Shown here: positions 34,721 through 42,981 of the stretch, piece by piece | Layout of the letters: each line of letters opens with the position of its first letter | Numbering within the stretch: the first letter of the stretch is position 1 | Assembly (NCBI RefSeq): GCF_001984195.1 | Contig: NZ_MTQN01000012.1 | Coordinates: 1,364,001-1,428,000, forward strand | DNA: 64,000 nt | Reading direction: 5' to 3' | Origin: Kribbella sp. ALI-6-A | GTDB lineage: Bacteria; Actinomycetota; Actinomycetes; Propionibacteriales; Kribbellaceae | Notes under the pieces: model-generated | Seen by the model: only the letters and a program-made list of their open reading frames with translations | What the model was told of the DNA's origin: nothing | The model's database searches: none | Translations under genes and position numbers: made by a program

Positions 34721-35584
34721 TCACTCGTCAGGGTGAACGTGCGCAACGACACCCCGCTCGAGCGCCACCCAGACCGATCCGTCCGGCGCGACCGCCAGCC
34801 CGTGCGGCTCGGAACCGTCGCCGAGGGCAACGGTCTCCCGCACCGCACCCGACGCGTCGAGCCGCACCAGCGACCCCGCGCCCCACAGCGTCACCCAGCA
34901 TCCGCCGTCCGCCGTCGCGGCCACCGCGTGCGGCTTGGCGCCCCGATCGGGCAACGGCATCTCGGTGATCACGCCGTCCGAGTCGATCCGCCCGACCTGG
35001 CCCGCGAGGATCTCCACGAACCACACGCCGTCCGGCCCGGCGCCGATGCCCACCGGCCCGGCTCCTTCGGTGGGCAACGGGTAGGTCGTCACGACACCGT
35101 CGACCGTCATCCGCCCGATCGCGTTCGCGGCGTTGAGCGTGAACCACAACTCGCCGCGGTAGCTGGTGATCATCGCCGGGAATCCGCCGCTCGTCCCGAT
35201 CGGGAACTCACTCACGGTCCCGTCCGCGCCGATCCGTCCGATCACGTCCGCATCCATCACGGTGAACCACACCGCCCCGTCCGGCCCGGCACACACCCCG
35301 TACGGCGAACCGCTCGGCACCTCGATCGCCGACCCGGTTTCCCCGTCGTACCGGCCGATCGTGTTGTCACCGGAGCGGGTGAACCACAGCGTGCCGTCCG
35401 GCCCGGCGGCGATCACGCTCGGGCGGCTGCCGGGCGCGCCGAGGTCCACGCGGTCGACCGTCCCGTCGGCGAGCCGCGCGACGGCGCCGGCGTGGACCAG
35501 CGTCGTCCACACCTCCGCGCCGCGCAGCGTCACGCCGTACGGGCCTTCGCCGGGATCGCCGACCTGGAATTCAGTGACTGACAA
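34721..35584 (-). CDS. vgb: virginiamycin B lyase (streptogramin lyase) homologue
   Basis: The 287-residue protein is built of repeated propeller blades with the recurring pattern GPDGxxWFT and xIGRI. The Vgb catalytic residues can be placed: KPH with H219 and SEPH with E259 and H261. The spacing H-39-E-1-H is exactly that of staphylococcal Vgb (H228, E268, H270), which linearises quinupristin-type streptogramins B. Its ATG lies 14 bp inside the 3' end of the ABC-F gene, so the two are translationally linked. Proteins of this family without lyase activity also exist, but the intact triad favours real activity. Confidence 0.83.
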   Translation of the reverse strand: MSVTEFQVGDPGEGPYGVTLRGAEVWTTLVHAGAVARLADGTVDRVDLGAPGSRPSVIAAGPDGTLWFTRSGDNTIGRYDGETGSAIEVPSGSPYGVCAGPDGAVWFTVMDADVIGRIGADGTVSEFPIGTSGGFPAMITSYRGELWFTLNAANAIGRMTVDGVVTTYPLPTEGAGPVGIGAGPDGVWFVEILAGQVGRIDSDGVITEMPLPDRGAKPHAVAATADGGCWVTLWGAGSLVRLDASGAVRETVALGDGSEPHGLAVAPDGSVWVALERGVVAHVHPDE

Positions 35585-37160
35585 GAGAGCCCTCCTCGAT
35601 CGTGTGGATCTCGCCGCGCCAGCGGGAGATGAAGCGGCGGTCGTGGGTGACCACCACCAGCGCGCCCGGGTAGTCGTCGAGCGCCGCCTCCAGTTCCTCG
35701 ACCAGCACCAGCGACAGGTGGTTGGTCGGCTCGTCGAGCAGCATGCCGTCGTACTGCGACGTCAGCAGGCGGGCGAGCGCGAGCCGGCGGCGTTGCCCGG
35801 TCGACAGCGCGCCGACCCTGGTCTGCAACTGGTCCTGCCGAAACAGGCCGAGCCCTGCCGCACCGCGATGCCGCGCGAGCGCCGTCCGCAAGGTCTCGTC
35901 CGGCCGGGCCTCGGTCACCTCCTGCGCCAGATAGCCGAGCCGCCCCCGCCGCTCGACCTGACCTCGGTCCGGCGCCAACCGCCCGGCCAGTACGTCGAGC
36001 AGCGTCGACTTGCCCGCGCCGTTCGCGCCGGTGATCAGCAACCGTCCACCCGCCGGAACCTCCAGCGACATCGGCCGCAGCCGGCCCTCGACGGCGACCT
36101 CCACCGCCTCCACCAGTACGCCGGCCGCAGCGCCCGCCGTGCGCAGCGACGCCGTGAAGTGCAGCGGCTTGGCCGGCACCGGCGGCGGATCCGCCTCCAG
36201 CCGCCGCAGCCGCTCCTTGGCGTTGCGGATCTTGCTGCGCTCGGCCTCGTTCACCCGACCGGTCGCCCGGTCGTAGGCGACCTTGTTGTTGTCCTTCATC
36301 GGCCGCCCGTACGCGACCCGGTCCGCGGTCGTCCGCACGGTCGCCTTCATCGTGGCGACCTCGTCCTCCCACAGTTGCCGGGTCTGCTCGGCGCGTGCCC
36401 GCTCGGCCGCCTTCTCGGCCAGGTATCCGGCATAGCCGTTGCCGTACCGCGTGATCCGGTGCGTGTCGCCGTCCACCTCGAACAACGTCGACGCGACCCG
36501 CTCCAGGAACGCCCGGTCGTGCGACACCACGACCGTCGTACCGGAGCGCGACCGTAGATGGTCCTCCAGCCACACGGTCGCCGACAGATCCAGGTGGTTC
36601 GTCGGCTCGTCGAGCAGGAGCACCTCCGGTGAGGCAGCCAGTACGGCGGCCAGATGCAACCGCGCGAGCTCGCCCCCGGACAGCTCGGCCAGCCGTCGAT
36701 CGCCTGGCAGGTCGGACAGTCCGAGGCCGTGCATCGCCTTCGCGAGCCGGGCGTCCGCGTCGTATCCCTCGCGTGCCTCGAAGGCGTGCTGCACCTCGCC
36801 GTACTCGGTCAGCACGGAAAGGTTGCCCTCGGCAAGTGAATGCTCGAGCTCACGCAGCCGTGCCTCGAGCGCCCGGAGGTCGGCGAGGGCATGGTCCGCG
36901 ACCGCGGCGACGTCGAGGTCGAGCGGCAGCGGATTCTCCTGCGCGAGAAAGCCGAAGCCGCCGTCGGCGACCAGCGTGACCGACCCGTCGTCGGGACGTT
37001 CGACGCCGGCGAGCAGCCGGAGCAGCGTGGACTTGCCGGAGCCGTTCTCGCCGATGAGCCCACTGATCCGCCCCGGCGGGAACGCGCAGTCGACCTGGTC
37101 GAGCACGAGCCGGTGGTCGTAGGACTTGGAAAGGTGGTGCACCGACAGCTGGGTAGACAT
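35571..37160 (-). CDS. ABC-F ribosome-protection-type ATPase
   Basis: The 529-residue soluble protein has two ABC domains, Walker A GENGSGKST and GANGAGKST, signatures LSGGE and LSTGQ, and Walker B LLLDEPTNHLDL and LLDEPTNHLS, with the charged inter-domain linker around residues 240-310 that defines ABC-F. It has no membrane segment. Antibiotic-resistance ABC-Fs displace macrolides, lincosamides, streptogramins A or pleuromutilins from the ribosome; others regulate translation. The ATG at 37160 is used (MSTQLSVHHLSKSY). It is divergent from a TetR gene and overlaps the Vgb gene. Confidence 0.9.
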   Translation of the reverse strand: MSTQLSVHHLSKSYDHRLVLDQVDCAFPPGRISGLIGENGSGKSTLLRLLAGVERPDDGSVTLVADGGFGFLAQENPLPLDLDVAAVADHALADLRALEARLRELEHSLAEGNLSVLTEYGEVQHAFEAREGYDADARLAKAMHGLGLSDLPGDRRLAELSGGELARLHLAAVLAASPEVLLLDEPTNHLDLSATVWLEDHLRSRSGTTVVVSHDRAFLERVASTLFEVDGDTHRITRYGNGYAGYLAEKAAERARAEQTRQLWEDEVATMKATVRTTADRVAYGRPMKDNNKVAYDRATGRVNEAERSKIRNAKERLRRLEADPPPVPAKPLHFTASLRTAGAAAGVLVEAVEVAVEGRLRPMSLEVPAGGRLLITGANGAGKSTLLDVLAGRLAPDRGQVERRGRLGYLAQEVTEARPDETLRTALARHRGAAGLGLFRQDQLQTRVGALSTGQRRRLALARLLTSQYDGMLLDEPTNHLSLVLVEELEAALDDYPGALVVVTHDRRFISRWRGEIHTIEEGSLVSH

Positions 37161-37248
37161 ACGTGTCCTCCTGACGCGCGGGTTCGCACGGTGGACCGGA
37201 TGCGGCCACCGGAACATCGGCGGGTCAGAGGATCACTGGCTACTCCTA

Positions 37249-37273
37249 AATGCGACGGCTGTTGCATTAAGAT
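37249..37273. promoter_or_regulatory. TetR operator and leaderless -10
   Basis: AATGC (37249-37253) and GCATT (37264-37268) form an inverted repeat with a 10-base spacer. It abuts the -10 TAAGAT (37268-37273), which ends six bases before the TetR ATG at 37280. Good candidate site for autorepression and control of the ABC-F/Vgb genes. Confidence 0.6.
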
Positions 37274-37279
37274 GAAACC

Positions 37280-37963
37280 ATGACCGGCCTCGCGGACGCA
37301 ACCCCCTTCTCCGGCGACGGCTCGGGGACGGCCGTTCGCCGCCCGGGCGGACGGACCGCGCGGGTGCGAGCGGAGGTGCTGAGCGCGGTCGAGGAGGAGT
37401 TGGCCGAGCACGGCTACGACGCGTTGACGATCGACGGCGTCGCCGCGCGGTCCGGCGTCCACCGGACGACGATCTACCGCCGCTGGAAAACCGTCGACGG
37501 TCTGCTCGTCGACCTGCTCGAAGCCGGCCGCGACGACACCTGGGCGCCGGCCGACACCGGCAGCCTGCTCACCGATCTGGTCGCGCTCAACCGCGAAGTC
37601 CGGTCCGCACTGACCGGTTCGGCGTCGCCCGCGGAAGGGCGGGCTGACTCGGCCGACGCGCCGGCTGGGACCACGGTGACCACCGCCGTGATCGCCGCCT
37701 CGTTCCGCTCGCCGGCCGCCGCCGAGGCACTCAGCCGCTTCTGGGAAGACCGCTACCGCCGCAGCGGCACGATCATCACCCGCGCGATCGACCGCGGCGA
37801 ACTTCCCGCCGACACCGACGCCGACCGCGTCCTGATGGCCGCGACCTCACCTCTTTACCACCAGTTCATCCTCCGCCGGGCGCCGATGACCCTCGCCGAG
37901 GCCGATCACTGGGCCCGCGCCACCGCGGCAGCCGCTACCGCCGGCCTCTACCGCCGGACCTGA
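37280..37963 (+). CDS. TetR-family regulator of ABC-F/Vgb genes
   Basis: The 227-residue protein has the TetR DNA-binding domain about 35 residues from the N-terminus (DGVAARSGVHRTTIYRRWKT) and a longer ligand-binding part ending with a typical TetR C-terminal helix. It is divergent from the ABC-F gene. The ATG at 37280 lacks a ribosome-binding site. Regulation of the adjacent resistance-like genes by an antibiotic ligand is an inference from gene order and the operator. Confidence 0.87.
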   Translation: MTGLADATPFSGDGSGTAVRRPGGRTARVRAEVLSAVEEELAEHGYDALTIDGVAARSGVHRTTIYRRWKTVDGLLVDLLEAGRDDTWAPADTGSLLTDLVALNREVRSALTGSASPAEGRADSADAPAGTTVTTAVIAASFRSPAAAEALSRFWEDRYRRSGTIITRAIDRGELPADTDADRVLMAATSPLYHQFILRRAPMTLAEADHWARATAAAATAGLYRRT

Positions 37964-38066
37964 CTCCACCCCTCCGCGGCCGGCGTCGACCGCCTCCCTG
38001 ACTCCAGCCCTGCAGCCACCCGCCGGATCGGCTTAGGCTGCCTCTACACCGATGAAGGAGGCTGGA

Positions 38067-38831
38067 GTGGCTGGACGTCTGAGCGGCGAGGTCGTGCTGG
38101 TGACCGGAGCGGCGCGCGGGATCGGGCGAGCGATCGCCGTCAAGGCCGCCGAGGAGGGCGCCGCGGTCGGGTTGCTCGACATCCTGCCCGACGAGCTCAC
38201 CGCGACCGCCGAGGAGATCGCCGGCACCGGCGCGAAGGTCGCCGCCGTGGTCGGCGACATCACCAACGAGGCCTCGGTCCGCTCGTCGGTCGACGACCTC
38301 GTCGGCACGCTCGGCGCGATCACCGTCCTGGTCAACAACGCCGGCAAGAACGCGTACGCCGACGCCACCGCGATGACCGTCGAGGAGTGGGACAGCGTCT
38401 TCGACGTCGACCTCAAGGGTGCCTGGCTGATGGCCCGCCAGGTGCTGCCCGCGATGATCGCGCACCGGCACGGCGCGATCGTCAACATCGCCTCGATCCA
38501 CAGCAACCTGACCACCGCCGGCATGTTCCCGTACGCCGCGGCGAAGTCCGGCCTGGTCGGCATGACCCGAAGCCTCGCCCTCGACGTCGCCCCGCACGAC
38601 GTCCGGGTGAACGCGGTCAGCCCGGGCTTCATCGCCACCGACCTGCTCGAGGAGTTCTTCGACACCATCCCCGGCGCCCGCGACACCGCCCTGGCGGTGC
38701 ACCCGCTCGGCCGGATCGGTACGCCGGAGAACGTCGCCGAGGTGGTCTGCTTCCTCGCCTCCACCGCGGCCGCCTTCGTCACCGGCGCGAACTGGACCGT
38801 CGACGGCGGCCTCGGCGTCCGCTACGCCTGA
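38067..38831 (+). CDS. short-chain dehydrogenase/reductase (FabG-like)
   Basis: The 254-residue protein is a complete classical SDR: TGAARGIGRA near the N-terminus, NNAGKNAY in the middle, YAAAKSGL with catalytic Tyr and Lys, and VNAVSPGF, with the end WTVDGGLGV typical of FabG/glucose-dehydrogenase types. It uses NAD(P)H to interconvert an alcohol and carbonyl. The GTG at 38067 follows AAGGAGG by five bases, better than the ATG at 38052. No divergent regulator is adjacent, unlike the other two SDRs of the window, and it is not frameshifted. Confidence 0.88.
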   Translation: MAGRLSGEVVLVTGAARGIGRAIAVKAAEEGAAVGLLDILPDELTATAEEIAGTGAKVAAVVGDITNEASVRSSVDDLVGTLGAITVLVNNAGKNAYADATAMTVEEWDSVFDVDLKGAWLMARQVLPAMIAHRHGAIVNIASIHSNLTTAGMFPYAAAKSGLVGMTRSLALDVAPHDVRVNAVSPGFIATDLLEEFFDTIPGARDTALAVHPLGRIGTPENVAEVVCFLASTAAAFVTGANWTVDGGLGVRYA

Positions 38832-38842
38832 CCAGCCGCCGC

Positions 38843-38893
38843 GATCGGCCACCGGGCTCGGCCGCCGGGATCGGCCACCGGGCTCGGCCGCCG
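38843..38893. repeat. 26-bp tandem direct repeat, two copies
   Basis: The unit starting GATCGGCCACCGGGCTCGGC occurs at 38843 and again at 38869 in the gap between the SDR and AlkZ-like genes. It is GC-rich and self-complementary in part, so it could help termination. Confidence 0.6.
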
Positions 38894-38933
38894 ACCAGCG
38901 GCCGATCACCCACCGCTGACCCGCCGGTCCGGC

Positions 38934-38939
38934 GATGCT
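38934..38939 (+). promoter_or_regulatory. leaderless-type -10 of AlkZ-like gene
   Basis: GATGCT ends six bases before the ATG at 38946; there is no ribosome-binding site. Confidence 0.45.
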
Positions 38940-38945
38940 GTCCCC

Positions 38946-40034
38946 ATGAACGGACAGGTCCTGGACCGGCGTGCCCTCAACCGGGCCACTCTCGCCCGCC
39001 AACTCCTGCTCGACCGCCACCGGATCCCGGCCGTCGAGGCCGTGCACGCCCTGGCCGGCCTGAACGCCCAGAGTGCCAAGGACCCGTACATCGGCCTCTG
39101 GGCCCGACTCACCGACTTCCACCCCGACGAGCTGGCCGATCTCCTGCACAGCAAGCAGGTCGTCCGCTCCTGCCTGATGCGCTACACCCAGCACCTCGTC
39201 ACCGCAGGCGACTTCCAGGTCTTCCGCCCGGTCCTCGGCCCGATCCTCGCCCGGGTCCAGCGCAGCGGCTGGGGCAAACGCACCGAAGGCGTCGACCTCG
39301 ACGAACTGGTCGACCTCGGTACGGCGGCCCTCCGCGGCACTACGCTCACCCGCCCGGAACTCGGCAAGAAGCTCCAGGAGCGCTGGCCCGACCACGAGGC
39401 CACGGCGCTCGGCTGGACCTTCCAGTACCTCGCCCCGGTCGTGCACCCGCCGCCGGACGGGTTGTGGGGCCGCAAGGGTGGCGCGACTCCGTTCGCCCTC
39501 GCGGAGGACTGGCTCGGCGTACCGCCACAAGCTCCCGATCCCGCCGGGCTGATCCTGATCTACCTCGCGGCCTTCGGCCCGGCGTCGTTGCGCGACATTC
39601 ACGCCTGGTCCGGCCTGAGCCGGCTCGGGGACGTCGTCGACTCATTGCGGCCACGCCTGGTCAGCTTCCGGACCGAGTCGGGCGTCGAGCTGTTCGACCT
39701 GCCGGACGCGCCGCGACCTGACCCGGAGACGCCGGTGCCGGTGCGGTTCCTGCCGGAGTACGACAACCTGATGGTCGGCTTCCACGACCGGTCCCGCGTG
39801 ATGACGAAGGAGCAGCAGGCCCGCGTCTGCGTCGGTGCGTACATCGCCTCGACTCTGCTCGTCGACGGCTTCGTGCACGGGATCTGGAAGGTCGAGCACA
39901 CCGGCGGCAGCGCCGTTCTCGACGTCGAACTCTTCGAGCCCGTGCCGGATCCACAGGCTGTGGAGTCAGAAGGTCTCGAGCTGCTGAAGTTCGTGGCGCC
40001 CGACTCGGCCGACCACCGAGTTCGGCTGACCTAG
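38946..40034 (+). CDS. winged-helix AlkZ-like DNA glycosylase family protein
   Basis: The 362-residue protein is of the HTH_42/AlkZ-like family, built of tandem winged helices, with the family's PVRFLPEYDNLMVGFHDRSR near residue 260-280. AlkZ and YcaQ unhook DNA interstrand crosslinks using a QxQ or QxD motif at the start of the first domain; here the equivalent stretch is GLNAQSAKDPYIGLWAR, with N40-A-Q42, so the first Gln is Asn. It may belong to the divergent actinobacterial branch with altered or no glycosylase activity. It overlaps the convergent LCP gene by four bases. Confidence 0.78.
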   Translation: MNGQVLDRRALNRATLARQLLLDRHRIPAVEAVHALAGLNAQSAKDPYIGLWARLTDFHPDELADLLHSKQVVRSCLMRYTQHLVTAGDFQVFRPVLGPILARVQRSGWGKRTEGVDLDELVDLGTAALRGTTLTRPELGKKLQERWPDHEATALGWTFQYLAPVVHPPPDGLWGRKGGATPFALAEDWLGVPPQAPDPAGLILIYLAAFGPASLRDIHAWSGLSRLGDVVDSLRPRLVSFRTESGVELFDLPDAPRPDPETPVPVRFLPEYDNLMVGFHDRSRVMTKEQQARVCVGAYIASTLLVDGFVHGIWKVEHTGGSAVLDVELFEPVPDPQAVESEGLELLKFVAPDSADHRVRLT

Positions 40035-41539
40035 CTCGGGTGGTAGGCGCACGAGTCGGCCAGGTCAGCCGGGTCGGCGCTCGGCTTGGTGGTCGGGGTG
40101 ACCGGGCTCGACGGTCGCGGCGTCGCGGCCGGCTTGGCCGGCTTGGACGGCTTGGACGGCGTACCCGCCAGGGCCTTGGCGACGATCGTGCGCATGCCGG
40201 CGTAGTTCGGGTCGCGGCCGTTGGGGAAGTTCTTCTTCTTGTCCAGGTCGATGTTGCGGATCTTCGCGGTTTTCACCTTGGCGCCGAGACCGGCCAGGTC
40301 GCCGAGCAGGGTCTGCGGGATGTCGGTGCGGATCAACTGCTCGCCGGCCGCCGCGATCTCCTTGTAGTGGGTCAGCACGTTCTGCGGGGTCGCGCGCTCG
40401 ACGATCGCCTTGATCGTGCAGCGCTGCCGGGCCTGCCGCGCCAGGTCGGCGCCGGGCACGCGGTACCGGCCGCGGGCGAACCAGAGCGCGTCGAAGCCGT
40501 TGAGCTGCCGGTTCGGGCCGGGTTGCAGCCAGCGGCCCGGCGGGATGTTCTTGTCGTCGTCACCCCCGACCGGGACCGGGTAGTTGATGTTCACCGTGAT
40601 CCCGCCGAGCGCGGTCACCATCTGCTCGAACCCGGCCAGGTTGATCTGCACGTAGTAGTGCAGCTTCAGCCCGAGCGCCTCGCCGACCGACAGCTTGAGC
40701 ACGTCGGCGCCGGGATTGTCCGTCTCGCCGAGCAGTTCGCGGTACTTCGGTGGAATGTTGCGGTACATCGCGTCCAGGTAGTAGTCCGGCTGCTCCTGGC
40801 CGGGCCTGGACGGGTCCCAGTAGCCGGTCGGGAACTCGTCGTGCAGCGGATGGTCCTTCGGGAACGGCATCCGCATGAAGTTCCGGGTCATCGAGATCAG
40901 CGCGGTCTCACCGGTGTGGGTGTCGATGCTGGCGACCATCACCGTGTCGGTCCGCGTGCCGTCGCGCCCCTCGCCGTCGTCCGCGCCGAGCAGCAGCAGG
41001 TTGAGCCGGGGCAGGTTCGCCCACGGGTCCTTCTGGTCGATCGCCGGCCGGGTCCCGCTCTTCGACTTCTCGCCGGCGAACACCTTGGTCACCAGGCTGC
41101 GCTGGGCGACCAGATTCTGCGCCCCCAGCGCCGATCCGGACGCGATCGAGAAGCACACCACCCCGATCACCAGCGCTCCACCGAGCCGAGTGAGCACGCC
41201 GGTCTGCAACGGCCGCAGCATCTTGTACGACGTCACCAGCACGACGACCAGCGACAGCGCGACGACGGCGAGCCCGACGATCATGCCGAGCAGCACGTCG
41301 GGGTCGAGCGCCCACTGGATCACGTCGTCGCGACGCACCAGCACGACGTACGCCGCACCGCCGGCCAGCAGGACGCTCAGCGTGGTGATCACCGCGCCGA
41401 GCCGCTTCCGCCCGGCCGCCAGGTACGCCGTACCGGGGACGAGGACACCGAGAACCGCGATCACCAGCGCCGCTCCCGCACGGCGCCGGCGACTCGTCCG
41501 GGGTCTGGCTCGACGGGCTCTCGATGCGCTCGGGGACAT
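40031..41539 (-). CDS. LytR-CpsA-Psr family glycopolymer transferase
   Basis: The ~502-residue protein has a ~150-residue N-terminus with four hydrophobic segments (GAALVIAVLGVLVPGTAYLA, ITTLSVLLAGGAAYVVLV, MIVGLAVVALSLVVVLV, GALVIGVVCFSIASGSALGA), then an extracellular LCP domain with LNLLLLGADDGEGRDGTRTDTVMVASI, ISMTRNF and an Arg/Asp-rich end, and a Pro/Lys/Thr tail. LCP proteins attach teichoic or arabinogalactan-type polymers to peptidoglycan and usually have one membrane helix, so four is atypical. I chose the ATG at 41539. Confidence 0.86.
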   Translation of the reverse strand: MSPSASRARRARPRTSRRRRAGAALVIAVLGVLVPGTAYLAAGRKRLGAVITTLSVLLAGGAAYVVLVRRDDVIQWALDPDVLLGMIVGLAVVALSLVVVLVTSYKMLRPLQTGVLTRLGGALVIGVVCFSIASGSALGAQNLVAQRSLVTKVFAGEKSKSGTRPAIDQKDPWANLPRLNLLLLGADDGEGRDGTRTDTVMVASIDTHTGETALISMTRNFMRMPFPKDHPLHDEFPTGYWDPSRPGQEQPDYYLDAMYRNIPPKYRELLGETDNPGADVLKLSVGEALGLKLHYYVQINLAGFEQMVTALGGITVNINYPVPVGGDDDKNIPPGRWLQPGPNRQLNGFDALWFARGRYRVPGADLARQARQRCTIKAIVERATPQNVLTHYKEIAAAGEQLIRTDIPQTLLGDLAGLGAKVKTAKIRNIDLDKKKNFPNGRDPNYAGMRTIVAKALAGTPSKPSKPAKPAATPRPSSPVTPTTKPSADPADLADSCAYHPS

Positions 41540-41631
41540 GGCTCCACTCGGTGCTCGGCGGCAGGGCGGTGGGCGCTGCCCCTGATCAGCTCCCGCTGGT
41601 TCGAATCCGCCCGGCACCGGAAAGTTCGGCA

Positions 41632-41637
41632 CAATCT
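41632..41637 (+). promoter_or_regulatory. leaderless-type -10 of GNAT gene
   Basis: CAATCT ends five bases before the GTG at 41643; no ribosome-binding site is visible. Confidence 0.4.
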
Positions 41638-41642
41638 CCCGG

Positions 41643-42125
41643 GTGACCGAGATCGAGGTACGCCGGGCCAAGCCGGACGACGCCGCAGCGCTGGTGCACC
41701 TGCGCGGGCTGATGCTCGAGGCGATGGGAATGGACGTCGGCGGCGAGGACGCACCCTGGCGCGAGGTGGCGCTGCGCTTCTTCACCGAGCAGCTCGCGGC
41801 GCCGGAGCGATTCGCGGCGTTCGTCGTCGACGACCCGGCGGTCGGCGTGGTCGCCAACGCCGTCGGCCACGTGAACCCGCACCCGCCGAGCCCGACGGAC
41901 CTGTCGGCCCTCCGGGGCACGCTCTACAACGTCAGTACCGAGCACGGCTTCCGCCGCCGCGGCCTGGCCCGCGCCTGTGTGGTCGCGCTGCTCGACTGGT
42001 TCCGCGACGAGACCGACGCCGGACAGATCGAGCTGCACGCCACCCAGGACGGTGACCAGCTCTACCGCTCCCTCGGCTTCGTCGACAGCCACTACCCGTC
42101 CCAGCGCCTGCTGATCACTCGCTGA
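41643..42125 (+). CDS. GNAT-family N-acetyltransferase
   Basis: The 160-residue protein has the GNAT fold signals: a first strand EIEVRRAKPDDAAALVHL, and the acetyl-CoA loop RRRGLARACVVALLDW (the Q/RxxGxG/A motif), followed by ELHATQDGDQLYRSLGF. It transfers an acetyl group from acetyl-CoA to an unknown amine. The GTG start appears leaderless. Its 3' end overlaps the convergent hydrolase gene by 11 bp. Confidence 0.87.
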   Translation: MTEIEVRRAKPDDAAALVHLRGLMLEAMGMDVGGEDAPWREVALRFFTEQLAAPERFAAFVVDDPAVGVVANAVGHVNPHPPSPTDLSALRGTLYNVSTEHGFRRRGLARACVVALLDWFRDETDAGQIELHATQDGDQLYRSLGFVDSHYPSQRLLITR

Positions 42126-42981
42126 CCCACGTCAGCACCCGCCGGTACGCGGCGTCGTTCAGCATGTGCCCACCGGCGTATTGGTAGCTGCTCGCATGAG
42201 GGATAGCGGACGCCAGGTGTGCTGCCTGCCGACCACCTCGTTCGTCCGCCGAGCCGCACCAGAGACTCACCGGCACCTCGATCCCGCCGAGTGCGAATCC
42301 CCAGTCCCGGGCGAACGCCAGATTGTCGTCGATCCACCCGTCATGGCTGTCGACGAACGTCGCCCGCAACCGCGCCATCGCGTCGGCGTCGTCGCGCGCC
42401 GGCGGCCCGGCCGTACCACCCTCGGGGGAGTGCGGGTCCGGCGGAAACTCCGGCCCACCCGCGGCGATCAGGGCCATGATCTCCCGCGCCGTCTCCTCGA
42501 CCTCCGGCCGCAGCGCCGCCTCACCTCCATGAGCGGCGAGCCAGGACGTGCGGTTGCGCCGCGGATCTTCCTCGTCCTCGCTCGGCTCCGGCCCGTCGAC
42601 CAGCGGGGGAGCGATGCCGCTCACCACGGCACATCGCGTCACGCTCTCGGGCAGCAACGCCGCACACGCCAACGCATGCGGTCCGCCGCCCGAGCCACCG
42701 GCGACAGCGAACCGGTCCCACCCCTGCGCCTCAGCGAGCAGCCGCACGTCAGCGACCACGTCGGCAACGCTCCGGCCGACCTGCCGAGTCGATTCGCCGT
42801 ACCCTGGGCGGTCGAACGTCAGCAACCGGATTCCGCACTGCTCTGTCGCCCGGACGACGTCCGGCCGCTTCCACCGCGTGCTCGGGGAGCCGCCGTGGAA
42901 GACGACCGGTACGCCGCCGGGTTCGCCGTACAGGCTGTAGGCCACGGTTCGCCCGTCCGGCGTACTGATCGTCGCGGTCAC
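42115..42981 (-). CDS. alpha/beta-hydrolase
   Basis: The 288-residue protein has HGGSPSTR near residue 30, DRPGYGESTR and the nucleophile elbow AGGSGGGPHA, with the final His in YAGGHML. The triad is complete; substrate is unknown. The GTG at 42981 overlaps the stop codon of the upstream arginine-deiminase gene (GTGA), so it is translated in a coupled way. That pairing of a cytosolic hydrolase with a secreted deiminase is unexplained. Confidence 0.83.
   Translation of the reverse strand: MTATISTPDGRTVAYSLYGEPGGVPVVFHGGSPSTRWKRPDVVRATEQCGIRLLTFDRPGYGESTRQVGRSVADVVADVRLLAEAQGWDRFAVAGGSGGGPHALACAALLPESVTRCAVVSGIAPPLVDGPEPSEDEEDPRRNRTSWLAAHGGEAALRPEVEETAREIMALIAAGGPEFPPDPHSPEGGTAGPPARDDADAMARLRATFVDSHDGWIDDNLAFARDWGFALGGIEVPVSLWCGSADERGGRQAAHLASAIPHASSYQYAGGHMLNDAAYRRVLTWVSE

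Noticed and set aside
38843..38893. Mobile-element end or CRISPR-like repeat
   Set aside because: Only two adjacent copies, no inverted termini or target duplication; a simple tandem duplication.
41549..41617. tRNA-like sequence with GGTTCGAATCC T-loop and partial acceptor pairing
   Set aside because: The T-arm has a mismatch, there is no T at position 8 or 33, and only about 14 bases lie between the D-arm-like and T-arm-like parts, too few for an anticodon arm. At most a relic; no tRNA gene is called.
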